A DNA stretch of 62,571 nt from Phycisphaerales bacterium (lineage in GTDB: Bacteria; Planctomycetota; Phycisphaerae; Phycisphaerales; UBA1924), in contig JAFIFZ010000019.1 of the NCBI GenBank assembly GCA_020831775.1, positions 1 through 62,571 of the forward strand. The letters run 5' to 3'. Positions 1 through 9,554 of this stretch are shown one piece after another. The number at the start of each line of letters is the position of its first letter. Positions within the stretch are counted from its first letter, which is position 1. Made by a program: the position numbers and the translations under genes. The notes beneath the pieces are model-generated. The model was given only the letters and a program-made list of their open reading frames with translations, was not told the DNA's origin and made no database searches.

Positions 1-726
1 CCACATCATCTTGACATAGTCGCCGGCGTAACCCCAGTCGCGCTTGGAGTCGAGGTTGCCCAGGAAGACCTTGTTCTGAAGGCCGAGCTTGATGCGGCCC
101 ACGGCCCGCGTGATCTTGCGGGTGACGAAGGTCTCGCCGCGACGCGGGCTCTCGTGGTTGAACAGGATCCCGCACGAGGCGTGCATGTTGTAGCTCTCGC
201 GGTAGTTCACTGTCGCCCAGTGGGCCATCACCTTCGCGCAGGCGTAGGGCGAGCGGGGGTAGAAGGGCGTGGTCTCTGTCTGCGGGGTCTCGATCACCTT
301 GCCGTACTGCTCCGAGCTCGACGCCTGGTAGTAGCGGACGAGCTCGCCCGTCTCCTCCTGGTAGTCCTTGACGGCTTCGAGCAGGCGGAGGGCGCCCATC
401 GCGACGGTGTCGGCGGTGTACAAGGGCAGGTCGAACGAGACGCGGACATGGCTCTGCGCCCCGAGGTTGTACACCTCGTTCGGGCGGACATCGTGCATGA
501 GCTTGCCGATGCTGTTGGCGTCGCAGAGGTCGCCGTAGTGCAGCTTGAGGCTGCCCCCCTTGATGTGCGGGTCGAGGTAGAGGTGGTCGATGCGTTCGGT
601 GTTGAAGCTGCTGGCGCGCCGGATGATCCCGTGGACCTCGTAGCCCTTGTCGATGAGGAACTCGGCGAGGTAGCTGCCGTCTTGGCCCGTGATGCCGGTG
701 ATGAGGGCTCTTTTGGTCTCGCTCAC
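1..726 (-). CDS. gmd: GDP-mannose 4,6-dehydratase (C-terminus beyond window edge)
   Basis: Converts GDP-mannose to GDP-4-keto-6-deoxymannose, the first step to GDP-L-fucose, in the cytoplasm. The visible 242 codons begin with the Rossmann motif [17 protein letters not shown]. The SDR active-site segments QASSSEQYG and SPYACAK (YxxxK) follow, then the family signature [16 protein letters not shown] chose GTG at 726 because AGGAG lies about 7 nt upstream and the reading frame starts directly before the Rossmann strand. The gene runs off the left edge, so roughly the last third is missing. It is divergent from fcl, which does the next step. Known family with strong motif identity; only the truncation is unresolved. 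Confidence 0.96.
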   Translation of the reverse strand, partial: MSETKRALITGITGQDGSYLAEFLIDKGYEVHGIIRRASSFNTERIDHLYLDPHIKGGSLKLHYGDLCDANSIGKLMHDVRPNEVYNLGAQSHVRVSFDLPLYTADTVAMGALRLLEAVKDYQEETGELVRYYQASSSEQYGKVIETPQTETTPFYPRSPYACAKVMAHWATVNYRESYNMHASCGILFNHESPRRGETFVTRKITRAVGRIKLGLQNKVFLGNLDSKRDWGYAGDYVKMMW

Positions 727-1002
727 GGGAGTCTCCTGCTGGCGGGCCCTTGCCCGTTTTCAGGGGGTGTCGATCTGGGCGAATGGGTCTCCGGGGCTAT
801 CGGTCATCCCCGGCCTTGCCTGCAGGGCGGCCCGGCCCGGACCTGGCGCCAGAACCGGAGGTACGCCCTCCCCATCGGCGGGTTCGCGCCGCGCGAACCT
901 GCAGGGCCCCCGGCACGCAAACCCTAGAATCGCATTCTCACGCCCGCCGAGGGGGCGGACGATACCACGCCCGAACGCGAAGCCCAGCGGAGCCGACCGA
1001 AC
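727..1002 (+). promoter_or_regulatory. Divergent intergenic region between gmd and fcl
   Basis: This 276-bp GC-rich gap separates the two divergent GDP-fucose genes and must hold both promoters. I could not identify a convincing -35/-10 pair on either strand. It contains short GC-rich inverted repeats but no clear terminator or coding sequence. The placement of a shared control region is inference from gene orientation. Confidence 0.4.
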
Positions 1003-1962
1003 ATGACCCAACAGACAGACCTCTCCTCCAAGCGCGTCGTCGTCACCGGCGGCTCGGGATTCCTCGGACGCGTCGTCTGCCGCCGCCTCGCCGAGCGGGG
1101 CTGCACCGACATCCTCGTCCCCCGGCGCAGCGACTACGACCTCACCACCGAAGACGGCGTCCGGCGCATGTACGACGACATGTCGCCCCAGGTCGTCCTC
1201 CACCTCGCGGCCGAGGTCGGGGGCATCGGCGCCAACCGCGACAACCCCGGACGCTACTTCTTCGCCAACATGGCCATGGCCCTCCACCTGATCGAGGAGG
1301 CCCGCAAGCGCGAGCTCGATAAGTTCGTCCAGGTCGGCACCATCTGCGCCTACCCCAAGTTCACCCCCGTCCCCTTCCAGGAAGAAGAGCTCTGGAACGG
1401 CTACCCCGAGGAGACCAACGCGCCCTACGGCATCGCCAAAAAGGCCGCCATGGTGATGCTCGACGGCTACCAGCGCCAGTACGCCCTCGCCTCCGCCTAT
1501 GTCCTGCCCGTGAACCTCTACGGCCCCGGCGACAACTTCGACCTGCACACCAGCCATGTCATCCCCGCGCTGATCCGCAAGTGCGTCGAGGCGGTCGACG
1601 AGGGGCGCGACCACATCGAGTGCTGGGGCACCGGCTCGGCCAGCCGCGAGTTCCTGTTCGTTGAAGACGCCGCAGAGGGCGTGATCCGCGCCGCAGAATC
1701 GCTCGACCAGCCCGTGCCGGTGAACCTCGGCGCTGGCTTTGAGATCACGATCAAACACCTCGTCGAACTCATCGCCCCCCCGACCGGCTTTGCAGGCGAG
1801 ATCCGCTGGGACTCGACCAAGCCCGACGGCCAGCCCAGGCGCTGCCTCGACACCCGCCGCGCCAAAGCCCTGCTCGACTGGCAGGCCGAAACCGGCTTCG
1901 AAGACGGCCTGAAGCAGACCATCGAGTGGTACCGAGCCCACGCCAAGGCGGCCACGGCGTGA
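1003..1962 (+). CDS. fcl: GDP-L-fucose synthase
   Basis: NADPH-dependent 3,5-epimerase/4-reductase that turns GDP-4-keto-6-deoxymannose into GDP-L-fucose. The 319-residue protein has the normal family length. It shows the nucleotide-binding [11 protein letters not shown] near residue 10, [13 protein letters not shown] near 65, the catalytic Tyr-Lys pair in NAPYGIAKK near 140, and the substrate-loop segment [19 protein letters not shown] near 170. It lies divergent from gmd, completing the pathway. Its stop codon overlaps a GTG start of the next gene (GTGA), so it heads the rightward operon. Annotation is firm. Confidence 0.97.
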   Translation: MTQQTDLSSKRVVVTGGSGFLGRVVCRRLAERGCTDILVPRRSDYDLTTEDGVRRMYDDMSPQVVLHLAAEVGGIGANRDNPGRYFFANMAMALHLIEEARKRELDKFVQVGTICAYPKFTPVPFQEEELWNGYPEETNAPYGIAKKAAMVMLDGYQRQYALASAYVLPVNLYGPGDNFDLHTSHVIPALIRKCVEAVDEGRDHIECWGTGSASREFLFVEDAAEGVIRAAESLDQPVPVNLGAGFEITIKHLVELIAPPTGFAGEIRWDSTKPDGQPRRCLDTRRAKALLDWQAETGFEDGLKQTIEWYRAHAKAATA

Positions 1963-3197
1963 ACGCCCTCGGGGCGCTGCCCGCCCGGGAAAGGGAGGCG
2001 GTCAGCGCAAAGCTCGATCCGGACGAACGCGTGCTGTGGGCGTCGGGGCCGTCGAAATCGGCCTCGCGCCGCCGGTTGCTGTATCTCTCGGGGCCTCGCG
2101 AACACGGCTGGCTCGTGTTGCTGCTGCTGATCGCGCCGCTCCTGATCGCGGGGAGCGCGGTCAGCGCAATGATGGGGCCCGATCGGTTCCCGCTGGTACT
2201 TGTCGAGTTCGGGCTCCTTTTTCTGATCGTTGTGCTGATTTTCTTCGCAATGGTTGCGATCGATCGGCGTCCGCGCCGGACCTCCTCCGTCGTGACCGAG
2301 AAACGACTTTTCGTCATCAACTCGAAACAAAAGGGCGAAACCGGCATCACCGCGTGCGATCTCGCGAATCTGAAGCACTACGCGATACACAAACACCACG
2401 ACGGCTCAGCCGACCTGATCTTTCGTGCCCCTCGTCCCCCAGCGCTCGGAAAGCTCGAAGGCCTGTTCGGCCTGCAAGACGCCGGCAAACTCCGGACAGC
2501 CCTCCAAACGGGCCGAGCCGGCTGCTACGCCCCGGATCCGTCATCACTACATGCGCAAGCCTCACAAGACAGCATCCCGAGCGAAGCCGCGGCGATCCTC
2601 CACGACAAAGTCACGGCCCCCGCCATTTGGACCGCACGCCCCGATCCCGAGGCGCTCAGGCTCGCTTCGCGCCGGACGATCCTCGAGGCTGTTGCGTGGA
2701 CGAGCCTGATCTTCCTCGTGCTCGCGCTGGTTTCGCTCGGCTTCAGCCCCGGGCTACTGATGGAGTACCGCGGCGAGATCCTCCCTTCGACGACGGAACT
2801 GGTGCTCTTCTGGCTCGTGTTCTTCGCGTGGATCCTCGCCGCGGCGATGTTCCTCCCGATGTGCGAACTCCGCGAGCTCCGCAGAGCGTCGTACGCCCTG
2901 GGCCCCGGCGGGCTCGCGTCGATCCAGCTCCGCAAGCGAGGCTGGATCCTCCGCACCCTCGACACCGGCGCGATCTCCCGCGTAGAGCGTCTCGATCGCC
3001 ACGGCGGCGTCGGCGATATCCTCGTCTGGGTCTCGCCATCAACAGACCAGCCCCGCCCGCAGACAAACCCGAGCTTCGTGATCCGCCTCGTCCCGAACGC
3101 CGAGCAAGCCGAAAAACACCTCGTTGAAGCGATAAGCCGATCCCTCGACACAAACCCGCCACAGCCGCAGACTCCCCCGGATCAAGCGACCCGATGA
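1959..3197 (+). CDS. Integral membrane protein with two PH-like domains
   Basis: Unnamed 412-residue membrane protein. The chosen GTG at 1959 overlaps the fcl stop as GTGA; an earlier GTG at 1926 would add 11 residues. The layout is an internal duplication. An N-terminal [13 protein letters not shown] strand precedes two hydrophobic segments (about 51-72 and 78-99) and a PH-like block around [14 protein letters not shown] second pair of hydrophobic segments (about 230-250 and 270-295) precedes a second PH-like block around [12 protein letters not shown] and ISRVERLD. Bacterial PH (bPH/YdbT-like) membrane proteins share this look. Its job in the polysaccharide operon is unknown; a membrane scaffold is one guess. 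ATGA overlap with the following glycosyltransferase suggests translational coupling. Confidence 0.75.
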   Translation: MNALGALPAREREAVSAKLDPDERVLWASGPSKSASRRRLLYLSGPREHGWLVLLLLIAPLLIAGSAVSAMMGPDRFPLVLVEFGLLFLIVVLIFFAMVAIDRRPRRTSSVVTEKRLFVINSKQKGETGITACDLANLKHYAIHKHHDGSADLIFRAPRPPALGKLEGLFGLQDAGKLRTALQTGRAGCYAPDPSSLHAQASQDSIPSEAAAILHDKVTAPAIWTARPDPEALRLASRRTILEAVAWTSLIFLVLALVSLGFSPGLLMEYRGEILPSTTELVLFWLVFFAWILAAAMFLPMCELRELRRASYALGPGGLASIQLRKRGWILRTLDTGAISRVERLDRHGGVGDILVWVSPSTDQPRPQTNPSFVIRLVPNAEQAEKHLVEAISRSLDTNPPQPQTPPDQATR

Positions 3198-4534
3198 GCA
3201 CGCCCCCAAGCCAGCCCGCACGCCCCATGCGCGTCCTCCTGCTCAACCAGGTCTTCTACCCCGATGTCGCCGCCACCGCACAGCACGCCCACGACCTCGC
3301 CCGACACCTCGTGCAGCACGGCCACAGCGTCACCGCGATCGCCAGCCGCTCGATCTACGGCCAGAAGGGCGCAGCCCTCCCCAAGCGCGAAACCGTCGAC
3401 GGCGTCGAGATCCGGCGCGTCGGCAAGAGCCTCTTCGGCAAGGCGGGCATCCTCGCCCGCGTCGCCGACTTTGGGCTGTTCTATCTCGCCGCCGGGCGGG
3501 CCGTGCTCTTCGGGCCAAAGCACGATGTCGTCGTCTGCTTCACGACGCCCCCATTCATCGCGCTGGTCGGCTGGCTCACCCGCGTCGTTCGACGCTCGAA
3601 GTTCGTCTACTGGGTGATGGACCTCTACCCCGACCTGCCCGTCGCCTGCGGCGTCATGAAGCCCCACTCGCCCCTCACCCGCTTCTTCGAGGGCGTCAAC
3701 CGCTTCTGCCTCCGGCGTGCCGACCGGGCCGTCGTCCTCGGCCGCTGCATGCAGGAGCGCGTGCTGGCCAAGAAGATCCCCGCCGAGAAGGTCGTGCACA
3801 TCGGCGTCTGGTCCGACCAGGACGAGGTCCGCCCCATCCCGCGCGACGAGAACCCCTACCGCAAAGAGTGGGGCCTCGGCGACCGCTTCGTCGTGATGTA
3901 CTCGGGCAACTTCGGCATCGGCCACGATGTCGACACGATGTGCCGCGCCGCGGAGATGCTCGCAGGCGACGACTCGATCCGCTTCGTCTTCGCCGGCGGC
4001 GGCAAGAAGAAGGAACTCGTCGAGGCGTTCGTCAAGGAACGAAACCTCCCCAACTGCGTGCTCGCCCCCTACCAGCCTCGCGAGAAGCTCGACGCCTCGC
4101 TGAGCTGCGCCGACCTCCACCTCGCCACGCTGCTCGAAGGTGTCGAGGGCATCATGGTGCCCTGCAAGCTCTTCGGCATCATGGCCGCGGGCCGCCCCTG
4201 CGTTTTCATCGGCAACCCCTCCAGCGAGCTCTCCCGCGTGCTGGCCGAGCACGACGCCGGCCTGACCGTCCGCCAGGGCGACGCCGACGGGCTGGTCGAA
4301 AACATCCGCGCCCTCGCCGCCGACCCCGAGCGGACGCGGGCGATGGGCGACAACGCGCGTGCCGCGTTGAGCAGCGCTTACAGCCGCCACGACGCCTGCG
4401 AACAGTGGCGTCTGCTGCTGGAAGAGGTCACCGGCCTCCGCTCGCCTAAGCCCGCGGGCGAGAACACCCCGAACAGGCAGGCGAACCCGACCCCCGTCGC
4501 GACCGATACTACTGCTCCGGCTCAGACTGAATAG
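3194..4534 (+). CDS. Glycosyltransferase family 4 (WbuB-like)
   Basis: Cytoplasmic or membrane-associated retaining glycosyltransferase with a GT-B fold. The 446-residue product opens with VLLLNQVFYPDVAATAQ, a typical GT4 N-terminal acceptor domain. The hydrophobic patch FVYWVMDLYPDLPV near 140 and the donor-domain start FVVMYSGNFGIGHDVDT near 235 resemble WbuB-type amino-sugar transferases. The nucleotide-sugar site is the region PCKLFGIMAAGRPCVFIG near 325. The last 30 residues are low-complexity and probably disordered. The start overlaps the preceding stop (ATGA). Sugar specificity cannot be read from sequence. Confidence 0.92.
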   Translation: MSTPPSQPARPMRVLLLNQVFYPDVAATAQHAHDLARHLVQHGHSVTAIASRSIYGQKGAALPKRETVDGVEIRRVGKSLFGKAGILARVADFGLFYLAAGRAVLFGPKHDVVVCFTTPPFIALVGWLTRVVRRSKFVYWVMDLYPDLPVACGVMKPHSPLTRFFEGVNRFCLRRADRAVVLGRCMQERVLAKKIPAEKVVHIGVWSDQDEVRPIPRDENPYRKEWGLGDRFVVMYSGNFGIGHDVDTMCRAAEMLAGDDSIRFVFAGGGKKKELVEAFVKERNLPNCVLAPYQPREKLDASLSCADLHLATLLEGVEGIMVPCKLFGIMAAGRPCVFIGNPSSELSRVLAEHDAGLTVRQGDADGLVENIRALAADPERTRAMGDNARAALSSAYSRHDACEQWRLLLEEVTGLRSPKPAGENTPNRQANPTPVATDTTAPAQTE

Positions 4535-4605
4535 CTTGGGCCGAATAGCTGTCGCCGCCGGGGCCCGCCCCGATCCCTCTCAGGCCCCTACCCACGGAGC
4601 CCCGC

Positions 4606-5583
4606 ATGCCCGACCCACGCAACGGACCAGATGTCGCCAACACGGGCATCCCCTTTGAAAACGGCCCCACCCTCGACGAGGCCGGCGCACGCCGAAGCGA
4701 GGAGGTCGAGAAGGTCCGGGCCAGGTACGCCGCGGACATCGCCCCGGGCAACGAGGAACGCCCGTGGGAGAAGCCGCTGCCGGGCCGCCCGCTGAAGAAG
4801 TATGTCTTCATCCAGAACGATCCGTTCTACCTGCCGAAGGTCCTCGACAAGTACCTGCGCGAGTTCGGCGACTCGACCGTCGGCGTCAACATCCAGTCCG
4901 TCGCACAGGGCAAGCGCACAGTCTTCCAGACCGCGATCGACCTCCTGAAGATGTACGGCCCCTGGTACTTCCAGTGGAAGCTGCGCAACTACATCATCAA
5001 AAAGCTTAAGGGCAAAGTCGTCAACGACATCATGGGCTCGACGAAGCGCTGCCACACCGTCGCCGCCGTCGCCCGCAAGTACAACATCCCCGTGCACACC
5101 TCCGAGGATGTAAACTCCGAGGAGTTCCGTAAAAAGCTCCAGGACCTCGGCGTCGAGTTCATCGTCTCGATCAGCGGGACACAGCTCTACAAGAAGGCCC
5201 TGCGCGAGCAAACGCCCTACGGCATCGTCAACTGCCACGGCGCCCTCCTCCCCCGGTACCGCGGCCTCATGCCCAGCTTCTGGACGCTCGCCAACAACGA
5301 ATCGCTCGGCGGCGTCAGCGTCCACTATGTCGACCGCAAGCTCGACAACGGCCCCATCATCGTGCAGAAGACCTACCGCGTGCACCCCCACGACACCCTC
5401 GAAGACATCATGGCCAGAGGCAAAGACCTCGCCGCCGAGGCCATCATCGACTGCGTCCGAAAAATCGAATCCGGCGACCTCGAAGACCTGATGCCCAACG
5501 CCGAAGAGCTGCAATCGCATTTTTCGATGCCGACGAAGGCTGATGTGGCGAGATTCAAGGCCGCGGGGCGGAGGTTTTTTTGA
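4606..5583 (+). CDS. Formyltransferase-family protein
   Basis: A 325-residue protein whose C-terminal half is a formyl-transferase domain. SISGTQLYKKAL is followed by VNCHGALLPRYRG and KLDNGPIIVQK, so the Asn-His-Asp catalytic set of the family is intact. The first ~60 residues are a charged extension, and residues 65-180 form a Rossmann-like N-terminal part. It lacks the length and C-terminal domain expected of methionyl-tRNA formyltransferase, and it sits among polysaccharide genes. It may therefore N-formylate an amino sugar; that substrate is inference. It lies 71 bp after the GT4 gene on the same strand. Confidence 0.8.
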   Translation: MPDPRNGPDVANTGIPFENGPTLDEAGARRSEEVEKVRARYAADIAPGNEERPWEKPLPGRPLKKYVFIQNDPFYLPKVLDKYLREFGDSTVGVNIQSVAQGKRTVFQTAIDLLKMYGPWYFQWKLRNYIIKKLKGKVVNDIMGSTKRCHTVAAVARKYNIPVHTSEDVNSEEFRKKLQDLGVEFIVSISGTQLYKKALREQTPYGIVNCHGALLPRYRGLMPSFWTLANNESLGGVSVHYVDRKLDNGPIIVQKTYRVHPHDTLEDIMARGKDLAAEAIIDCVRKIESGDLEDLMPNAEELQSHFSMPTKADVARFKAAGRRFF

Positions 5584-5586
5584 GGC

Positions 5587-5620
5587 GGGGGCTGGGAACT
5601 GGGCGCTGGGCGCAGGGGGG
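5587..5620 (+). repeat. GGGCGCT-type heptameric repeat
   Basis: A short run of imperfect seven-base units (consensus GGGCGCT with GGGAACT variants) immediately after the formyltransferase stop. Related runs occur at about ten places in the window, in both orientations. Confidence 0.7.
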
Positions 5621-5668
5621 CCGGATCTGTATGCTGAGTACGATGTCTCAACGGGAGGGGGACGGGGC

Positions 5669-6049
5669 ATGGGATTGGAGTCGTACCGTGAACTCCGCGT
5701 CTGGCAAAGGGGAATGGACCTGGCCGAAGCGTGCTACACGCTTACCTCGGCGTTCCCGCCGGAGGAACGGTTCGGCATGATGTCGCAGATCCGCAGAGCC
5801 GCCGCGGCGATCCCCGCCAACATCGCCGAAGGCTACGGCCGCGGTTCAAGGCCCGACTACATCCGCTTCGTCCGCATCGCCAACGGCAGCCTCAAGGAAC
5901 TGGAAACCCACCTCCTGCTCGCCCTCCGCATCAAGTTGGTTGACGAAGCACGCATCGCCCCGGTTCCCCCCCTGGCTGACGAGCTCGGCGCAATGCTCCA
6001 CCGGCTCATGGGCGCGCTCCGAGCCCGATCCGGAGCCGCAGCCCCATGA
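5669..6049 (+). CDS. Four-helix-bundle protein (23S rRNA IVP family)
   Basis: A 126-residue protein of the four-helix-bundle family first noted in 23S rRNA intervening sequences. Hallmarks are YRELRVWQRGMDLA, then QIRRAAAAIPANIAEGYGRGS and IANGSLKELETHLLLA. Members are common next to surface-polysaccharide genes; no enzymatic role is established. I chose ATG 5669 because GGGAGGGGG lies upstream and the family begins just before the YxxLxVW motif. The open frame continues further upstream into repeat sequence. The stop overlaps the next start as ATGA. Confidence 0.88.
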   Translation: MGLESYRELRVWQRGMDLAEACYTLTSAFPPEERFGMMSQIRRAAAAIPANIAEGYGRGSRPDYIRFVRIANGSLKELETHLLLALRIKLVDEARIAPVPPLADELGAMLHRLMGALRARSGAAAP

Positions 6050-6999
6050 CCCTCACCGATACCCACCAACCCGGCGCCCAGCGCCCAGCGCCCAGCGCCC
6101 CCGGGGGGGGCCGGCCCCACGCCCTCAGCTTCGATATAGAAGACTGGTTTCACATCGTCGAGGTCAAAGCCGTCGAGGATCCCGCGCTCTGGCCGACACT
6201 CAGCGCCGAGAGTTCGATCGTCGAACGCTACACCGACCTCATCCTCGAGATCTGCGCCGAGCACAACACCCGCGCAACCTTCTTCATTCTCGGCTGGATC
6301 GCCGAGCGTCACCCCGCCCTCGTCAAGCGCATCGCGGACGCCGGCCACGAGCTCGCCACGCACTCGTACTGGCACCGCAAGGTCTACGAGCTGACGCCCG
6401 AGCAGTTTCGTGAGGACCTCGAACACTCGATCCGCGTGATCAGGGACGCCGCGCCGGACGCAGAGATCCGCGGCTTCAGAGCGCCATCCTTCAGCATCAC
6501 GCCCGGCACGGAGTGGGCCTTCGACACCCTGCTCGACTGCGGCATCAGCTACGACGCCAGCCTCTTCCCGGGCGCCCGAGGCCACGGGGGCTACCACTGC
6601 AAGCCCGGCCCGCACACCCTCACCGCACCATCGGGACGCACCATCGCCGAGCTGCCGATGTCCCTCGCCCCCGTCGGCTTCGGACCTTTCAAGAAACACA
6701 TGTGCTACAGCGGCGGCGGCTACCTCCGCCTCCTCCCCTACAACCTCATCAAACAGGGCATCGAGCACGAGCTGGCCGAAGGCCGCCCCACCGTCGTCTA
6801 CCTCCACCCCCGCGACTTCGCCCCCGATTGCCCCAGAGCGAAGATGCAGCCGCACCGAAGGTTCAAGTGCTATGTCGGTCTGAACACCACCGCCGACAAA
6901 CTCCGCCGCCTGCTCAAAGAACACGAGTGGACGACCTGCGCAGAAGTGCTCGTAACATCCGCCGCCAAGCCAGAGCCATCAGAGGAACGACCGAAGTGA
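6046..6999 (+). CDS. XrtA-type polysaccharide deacetylase
   Basis: A 317-residue NodB-fold polysaccharide deacetylase with the DUF3473 C-terminus typical of the group associated with exosortase XrtA. Visible are the metal-binding ALSFDIEDWFH near residue 25, ATFFILGWIAERHP near 75, the HExATHSYWH-type segment HELATHSYWHR near 103, and RGFRAPSFSI near 143. YLHPRDF near 245 carries the late conserved His. Such enzymes remove N-acetyl groups from periplasmic or exported polysaccharide; I see no clear signal peptide. Residues 6-20 derive from a heptameric DNA repeat lying inside the coding region, so the true N-terminus may be shorter. Confidence 0.92.
   Translation: MTLTDTHQPGAQRPAPSAPGGGRPHALSFDIEDWFHIVEVKAVEDPALWPTLSAESSIVERYTDLILEICAEHNTRATFFILGWIAERHPALVKRIADAGHELATHSYWHRKVYELTPEQFREDLEHSIRVIRDAAPDAEIRGFRAPSFSITPGTEWAFDTLLDCGISYDASLFPGARGHGGYHCKPGPHTLTAPSGRTIAELPMSLAPVGFGPFKKHMCYSGGGYLRLLPYNLIKQGIEHELAEGRPTVVYLHPRDFAPDCPRAKMQPHRRFKCYVGLNTTADKLRRLLKEHEWTTCAEVLVTSAAKPEPSEERPK
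6073..6100 (+). repeat. Heptameric repeat inside the deacetylase coding region
   Basis: Four tandem AGCGCCC units (reverse complement of GGGCGCT) near the 5' end of the deacetylase gene. They encode the Gly-Ala-Gln-Arg-Pro-Ala-Pro-Ser-Ala-Pro stretch, which is absent from the conserved fold. Confidence 0.75.
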
Positions 7000-7874
7000 G
7001 CCGGAACGGAATCCTGATCCACCTCCACATCCCGAAGAACGCCGGCACGACGCTCAGCCGGATGATCAAGCTGCGCCTGATCACTCGCCCTCCCACGCGA
7101 TTGATCCACCACGATCTCGTGCTCGGTTACTACAATGTCGCCGGCCTCGACCAACGCCTCCAGGCGATCGCCGACCTCTCCCCGTCCAAGCAACGCAAGG
7201 TCAAGTTCTTCGAAGCGCATTGCGCCTATGGCGTTCACGAACGCCTGCCCGAGCCATCCCACTACATGACCTTCCTCCGCGAGCCCGTTGACCGAACCCT
7301 CAGCGCTTTTTCGCACTGCAAGAAGCAAGGCCACATCCCGCAGGACATGCCGCTAGAGCAGTTCGTTTCCGAGCTCCCGGCGAACCCCGTCTGGCAGACC
7401 GACAACGCGCAGGTCCGCTACCTCGCCGGCGAGAACGGATTGATCGACACCCGGCCCGTCGGCGAGGTCGACCGAGCGATGCTCGATCTGGCCAAGGAGC
7501 GGCTCGATGACATGTTCTTTGTGGGGCTTATGGAACGGTTCGACGAGTCGGTGATCCTGCTCGGCCGGAAGCTCGGCTGGTCCCGGCTCGCGTACGGACG
7601 CTCGAATGTCAACCCGGACAGGGCGAGAGCCGACGAGATCGACGCCGATACCCGAGAACTCATCGAACGGCACAACCTGCTCGATACCGAACTCTACCAG
7701 CACGCCGAAGAACTGTTCAACCGACGCCTCGCGTCGGAGGGCCCATCCCTACAGCGCGAGGTCGAACGCTTCACGAGGCGAAACCGCCGCGCCGCCGTCG
7801 TGCTCAACCCGCTCTACAACTCGCTCAAAGGCGCAAGAACGATGCTCGACAAGATCACCGGGAAGCGGGCCTGA
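6996..7874 (+). CDS. Sulfotransferase family 2 protein
   Basis: A 292-residue PAPS-dependent sulfotransferase that probably sulfates the polysaccharide. The 5'-phosphosulfate loop HIPKNAGTTLS lies near residue 12, and the 3'-phosphate-binding segment TFLREPVDRTLSAF near 90. GTG at 6996 overlaps the deacetylase stop (GTGA), which fixes the start. The C-terminal 60 residues are basic and may contact membrane or polyanion. The PAPS donor could come from the APS kinase encoded at 59191-59811. The acceptor sugar is unknown. It ends the rightward operon, facing a leftward operon 15 bp away. Confidence 0.87.
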   Translation: MSRNGILIHLHIPKNAGTTLSRMIKLRLITRPPTRLIHHDLVLGYYNVAGLDQRLQAIADLSPSKQRKVKFFEAHCAYGVHERLPEPSHYMTFLREPVDRTLSAFSHCKKQGHIPQDMPLEQFVSELPANPVWQTDNAQVRYLAGENGLIDTRPVGEVDRAMLDLAKERLDDMFFVGLMERFDESVILLGRKLGWSRLAYGRSNVNPDRARADEIDADTRELIERHNLLDTELYQHAEELFNRRLASEGPSLQREVERFTRRNRRAAVVLNPLYNSLKGARTMLDKITGKRA

Positions 7875-7889
7875 CCGCCATCGGAGCGA

Positions 7890-9554
7890 TCAACCCCGCG
7901 AAGGTCGTTCGCGCTCGGCGCCGCCCGCCTCGATCTTCCGCGACGCGAGGCGCTCGCGAGCCTTGATCACGATCATGTACTCGTAGAGGTACTGCATCCG
8001 CGCGTAGGTCACGCCGGGCATCCCGTCGAGCCACGCCCGCTTCCAGAACATGTAGTACATCCACTTGATGTGCGGCCTGAAAGGCAGACGGAAGAAAATG
8101 TCCTTCTGCACCGCACGCCGCGCGTTCGGGTCACGCGACAACAGGCCGCGCAGCGGACGCCTCGACCCGGCGACCACCTTCAGCATCTCCTCCGCTTCGA
8201 AGCCAGAGTAGCTGTTGTGCCGCTCGAACCACTGGTCCATCCCTTTGCTGAAGGGGAAGTGGATCAGGTGCCCGTCGAGCTCGTCGATCTCGCCGTCGAC
8301 GATCGCGACAGGGTTCACCAGCCGCTCGTAACGGATCTTCTCGGGACGGAACAGCCGCACCAGCCAGGTCGGGTACAGTGTCGCGTGCCGGATCCACCGG
8401 CCCATGAACATGTCCTTGCGCCGCATCCGGTACGCCGACATCGGGGAGGCGGGGTCCGCCGCGGCCATCACCTCCATCGCGAGATCGGGCTCGACCCATT
8501 CGTCCGCATCGACATACAGCACCCACGGATGCTTGAACTCGATGTTCCGAACGCCCCAGTTCTGATGCGAGGACCAGTTGTCGAACCGACGCTTCACCAC
8601 GCGCACATCGGGGAACTCCTCGGCGATCTCAACCGTCCGGTCCGTGCTGAAGCTGTCGTACACCACGATGTCGTCGGAGAACCCGAGGCAGCTCAGGCAG
8701 TCGGCGATGTTGATCTCCTCGTCCTTGGTCAGGATTACCACCGAGACCGGGTGCAGCCCGCGAGACCTGTCCAATTCCGGCGTACGCCTGATCCGTTCCT
8801 CGCGTTGCACTCGTGCTTGCTCGCGCCCGATGACAGTGTCGGGATCGTGCGCCTCGCCCGCGAACGAGCCGCTGCGCTCCCGCGTGAGCGACCGCTGGAT
8901 GTGCCGACGGGTCGACTCGAACATGGCGAGGTGGAACCCCGCTCGCCCATCGAGGAACCCGCCCCGCAACAAGAACCGCACGAAGAACTCCAGCACACCC
9001 GAGCGCCCGGGCGCCGAACCGCCCAGCGAACCCTCCGCGATGCAACGCTCGACGAACTCCCGCGCCGGCTCGGCCCGAACCCTGTAGACAACGCCGCCGA
9101 GCCGTCCGCTCGACCGACGCGGCCGCTCCCACGGGGTGAAATCGACGCCGCCACGACGCAGCCGCAGATACCGCCCCGCCGTCCCGCCGAAACGGAGGCG
9201 GCGCCCGAAAAACAGCGTGCGGCACATCGCCGAATACGACTCCGATCGATCAGCCCCGGACGCGACCTCCCGCACGCTCTGCACAAAGTCCGCGTCCGGT
9301 CGCTCGTCGGGCAGCAGAAGCAGCACCCAACCCTCCGCGTCCGAGGCGCCCTCCTCGATACCGCCCTCGACAACTGCGGCGCCCTCCGCGAGGGCGGCAT
9401 CGCGGGCGTCGCGCCCCGCTCCCCGCAGACACACCACAACATCCCCGATCTCGCGAGCAGCGAGGATCGCGCCGGTCAGCTCAGCGCGATCCGACCCCAG
9501 CGCCGGGATCACCACGCGGCAGCCTTCCCCGGATGAAACCGCGCCCGCCGTCAA
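7890..9554 (-). CDS. GT2 glycosyltransferase with degenerate N-terminal GT2-like half
   Basis: A 554-residue protein with two related parts. The C-terminal ~285 residues are an inverting GT2 of the WaaE/KdtX type: SVVILTKDEEINI, DIVVYDSFSTDRT, the DXD-bearing YVDADEWVEPDL, and FMGRWIRHATLYPTW. The first ~220 residues echo the later half of the same domain (PDERPDADFVQSVREV, then FFGRRLRFGG, YLRLRRGG) but lack an obvious nucleotide-sugar site, so they look like a decayed copy. The TTG start overlaps the upstream GT2 stop (TTGA). Sugar specificity is unknown. Confidence 0.87.
   Translation of the reverse strand: MTAGAVSSGEGCRVVIPALGSDRAELTGAILAAREIGDVVVCLRGAGRDARDAALAEGAAVVEGGIEEGASDAEGWVLLLLPDERPDADFVQSVREVASGADRSESYSAMCRTLFFGRRLRFGGTAGRYLRLRRGGVDFTPWERPRRSSGRLGGVVYRVRAEPAREFVERCIAEGSLGGSAPGRSGVLEFFVRFLLRGGFLDGRAGFHLAMFESTRRHIQRSLTRERSGSFAGEAHDPDTVIGREQARVQREERIRRTPELDRSRGLHPVSVVILTKDEEINIADCLSCLGFSDDIVVYDSFSTDRTVEIAEEFPDVRVVKRRFDNWSSHQNWGVRNIEFKHPWVLYVDADEWVEPDLAMEVMAAADPASPMSAYRMRRKDMFMGRWIRHATLYPTWLVRLFRPEKIRYERLVNPVAIVDGEIDELDGHLIHFPFSKGMDQWFERHNSYSGFEAEEMLKVVAGSRRPLRGLLSRDPNARRAVQKDIFFRLPFRPHIKWMYYMFWKRAWLDGMPGVTYARMQYLYEYMIVIKARERLASRKIEAGGAERERPSRG

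Noticed and set aside
760-1941. 393-residue minus-strand frame over fcl
   Set aside because: Shadow of the strongly identified GDP-fucose synthase.
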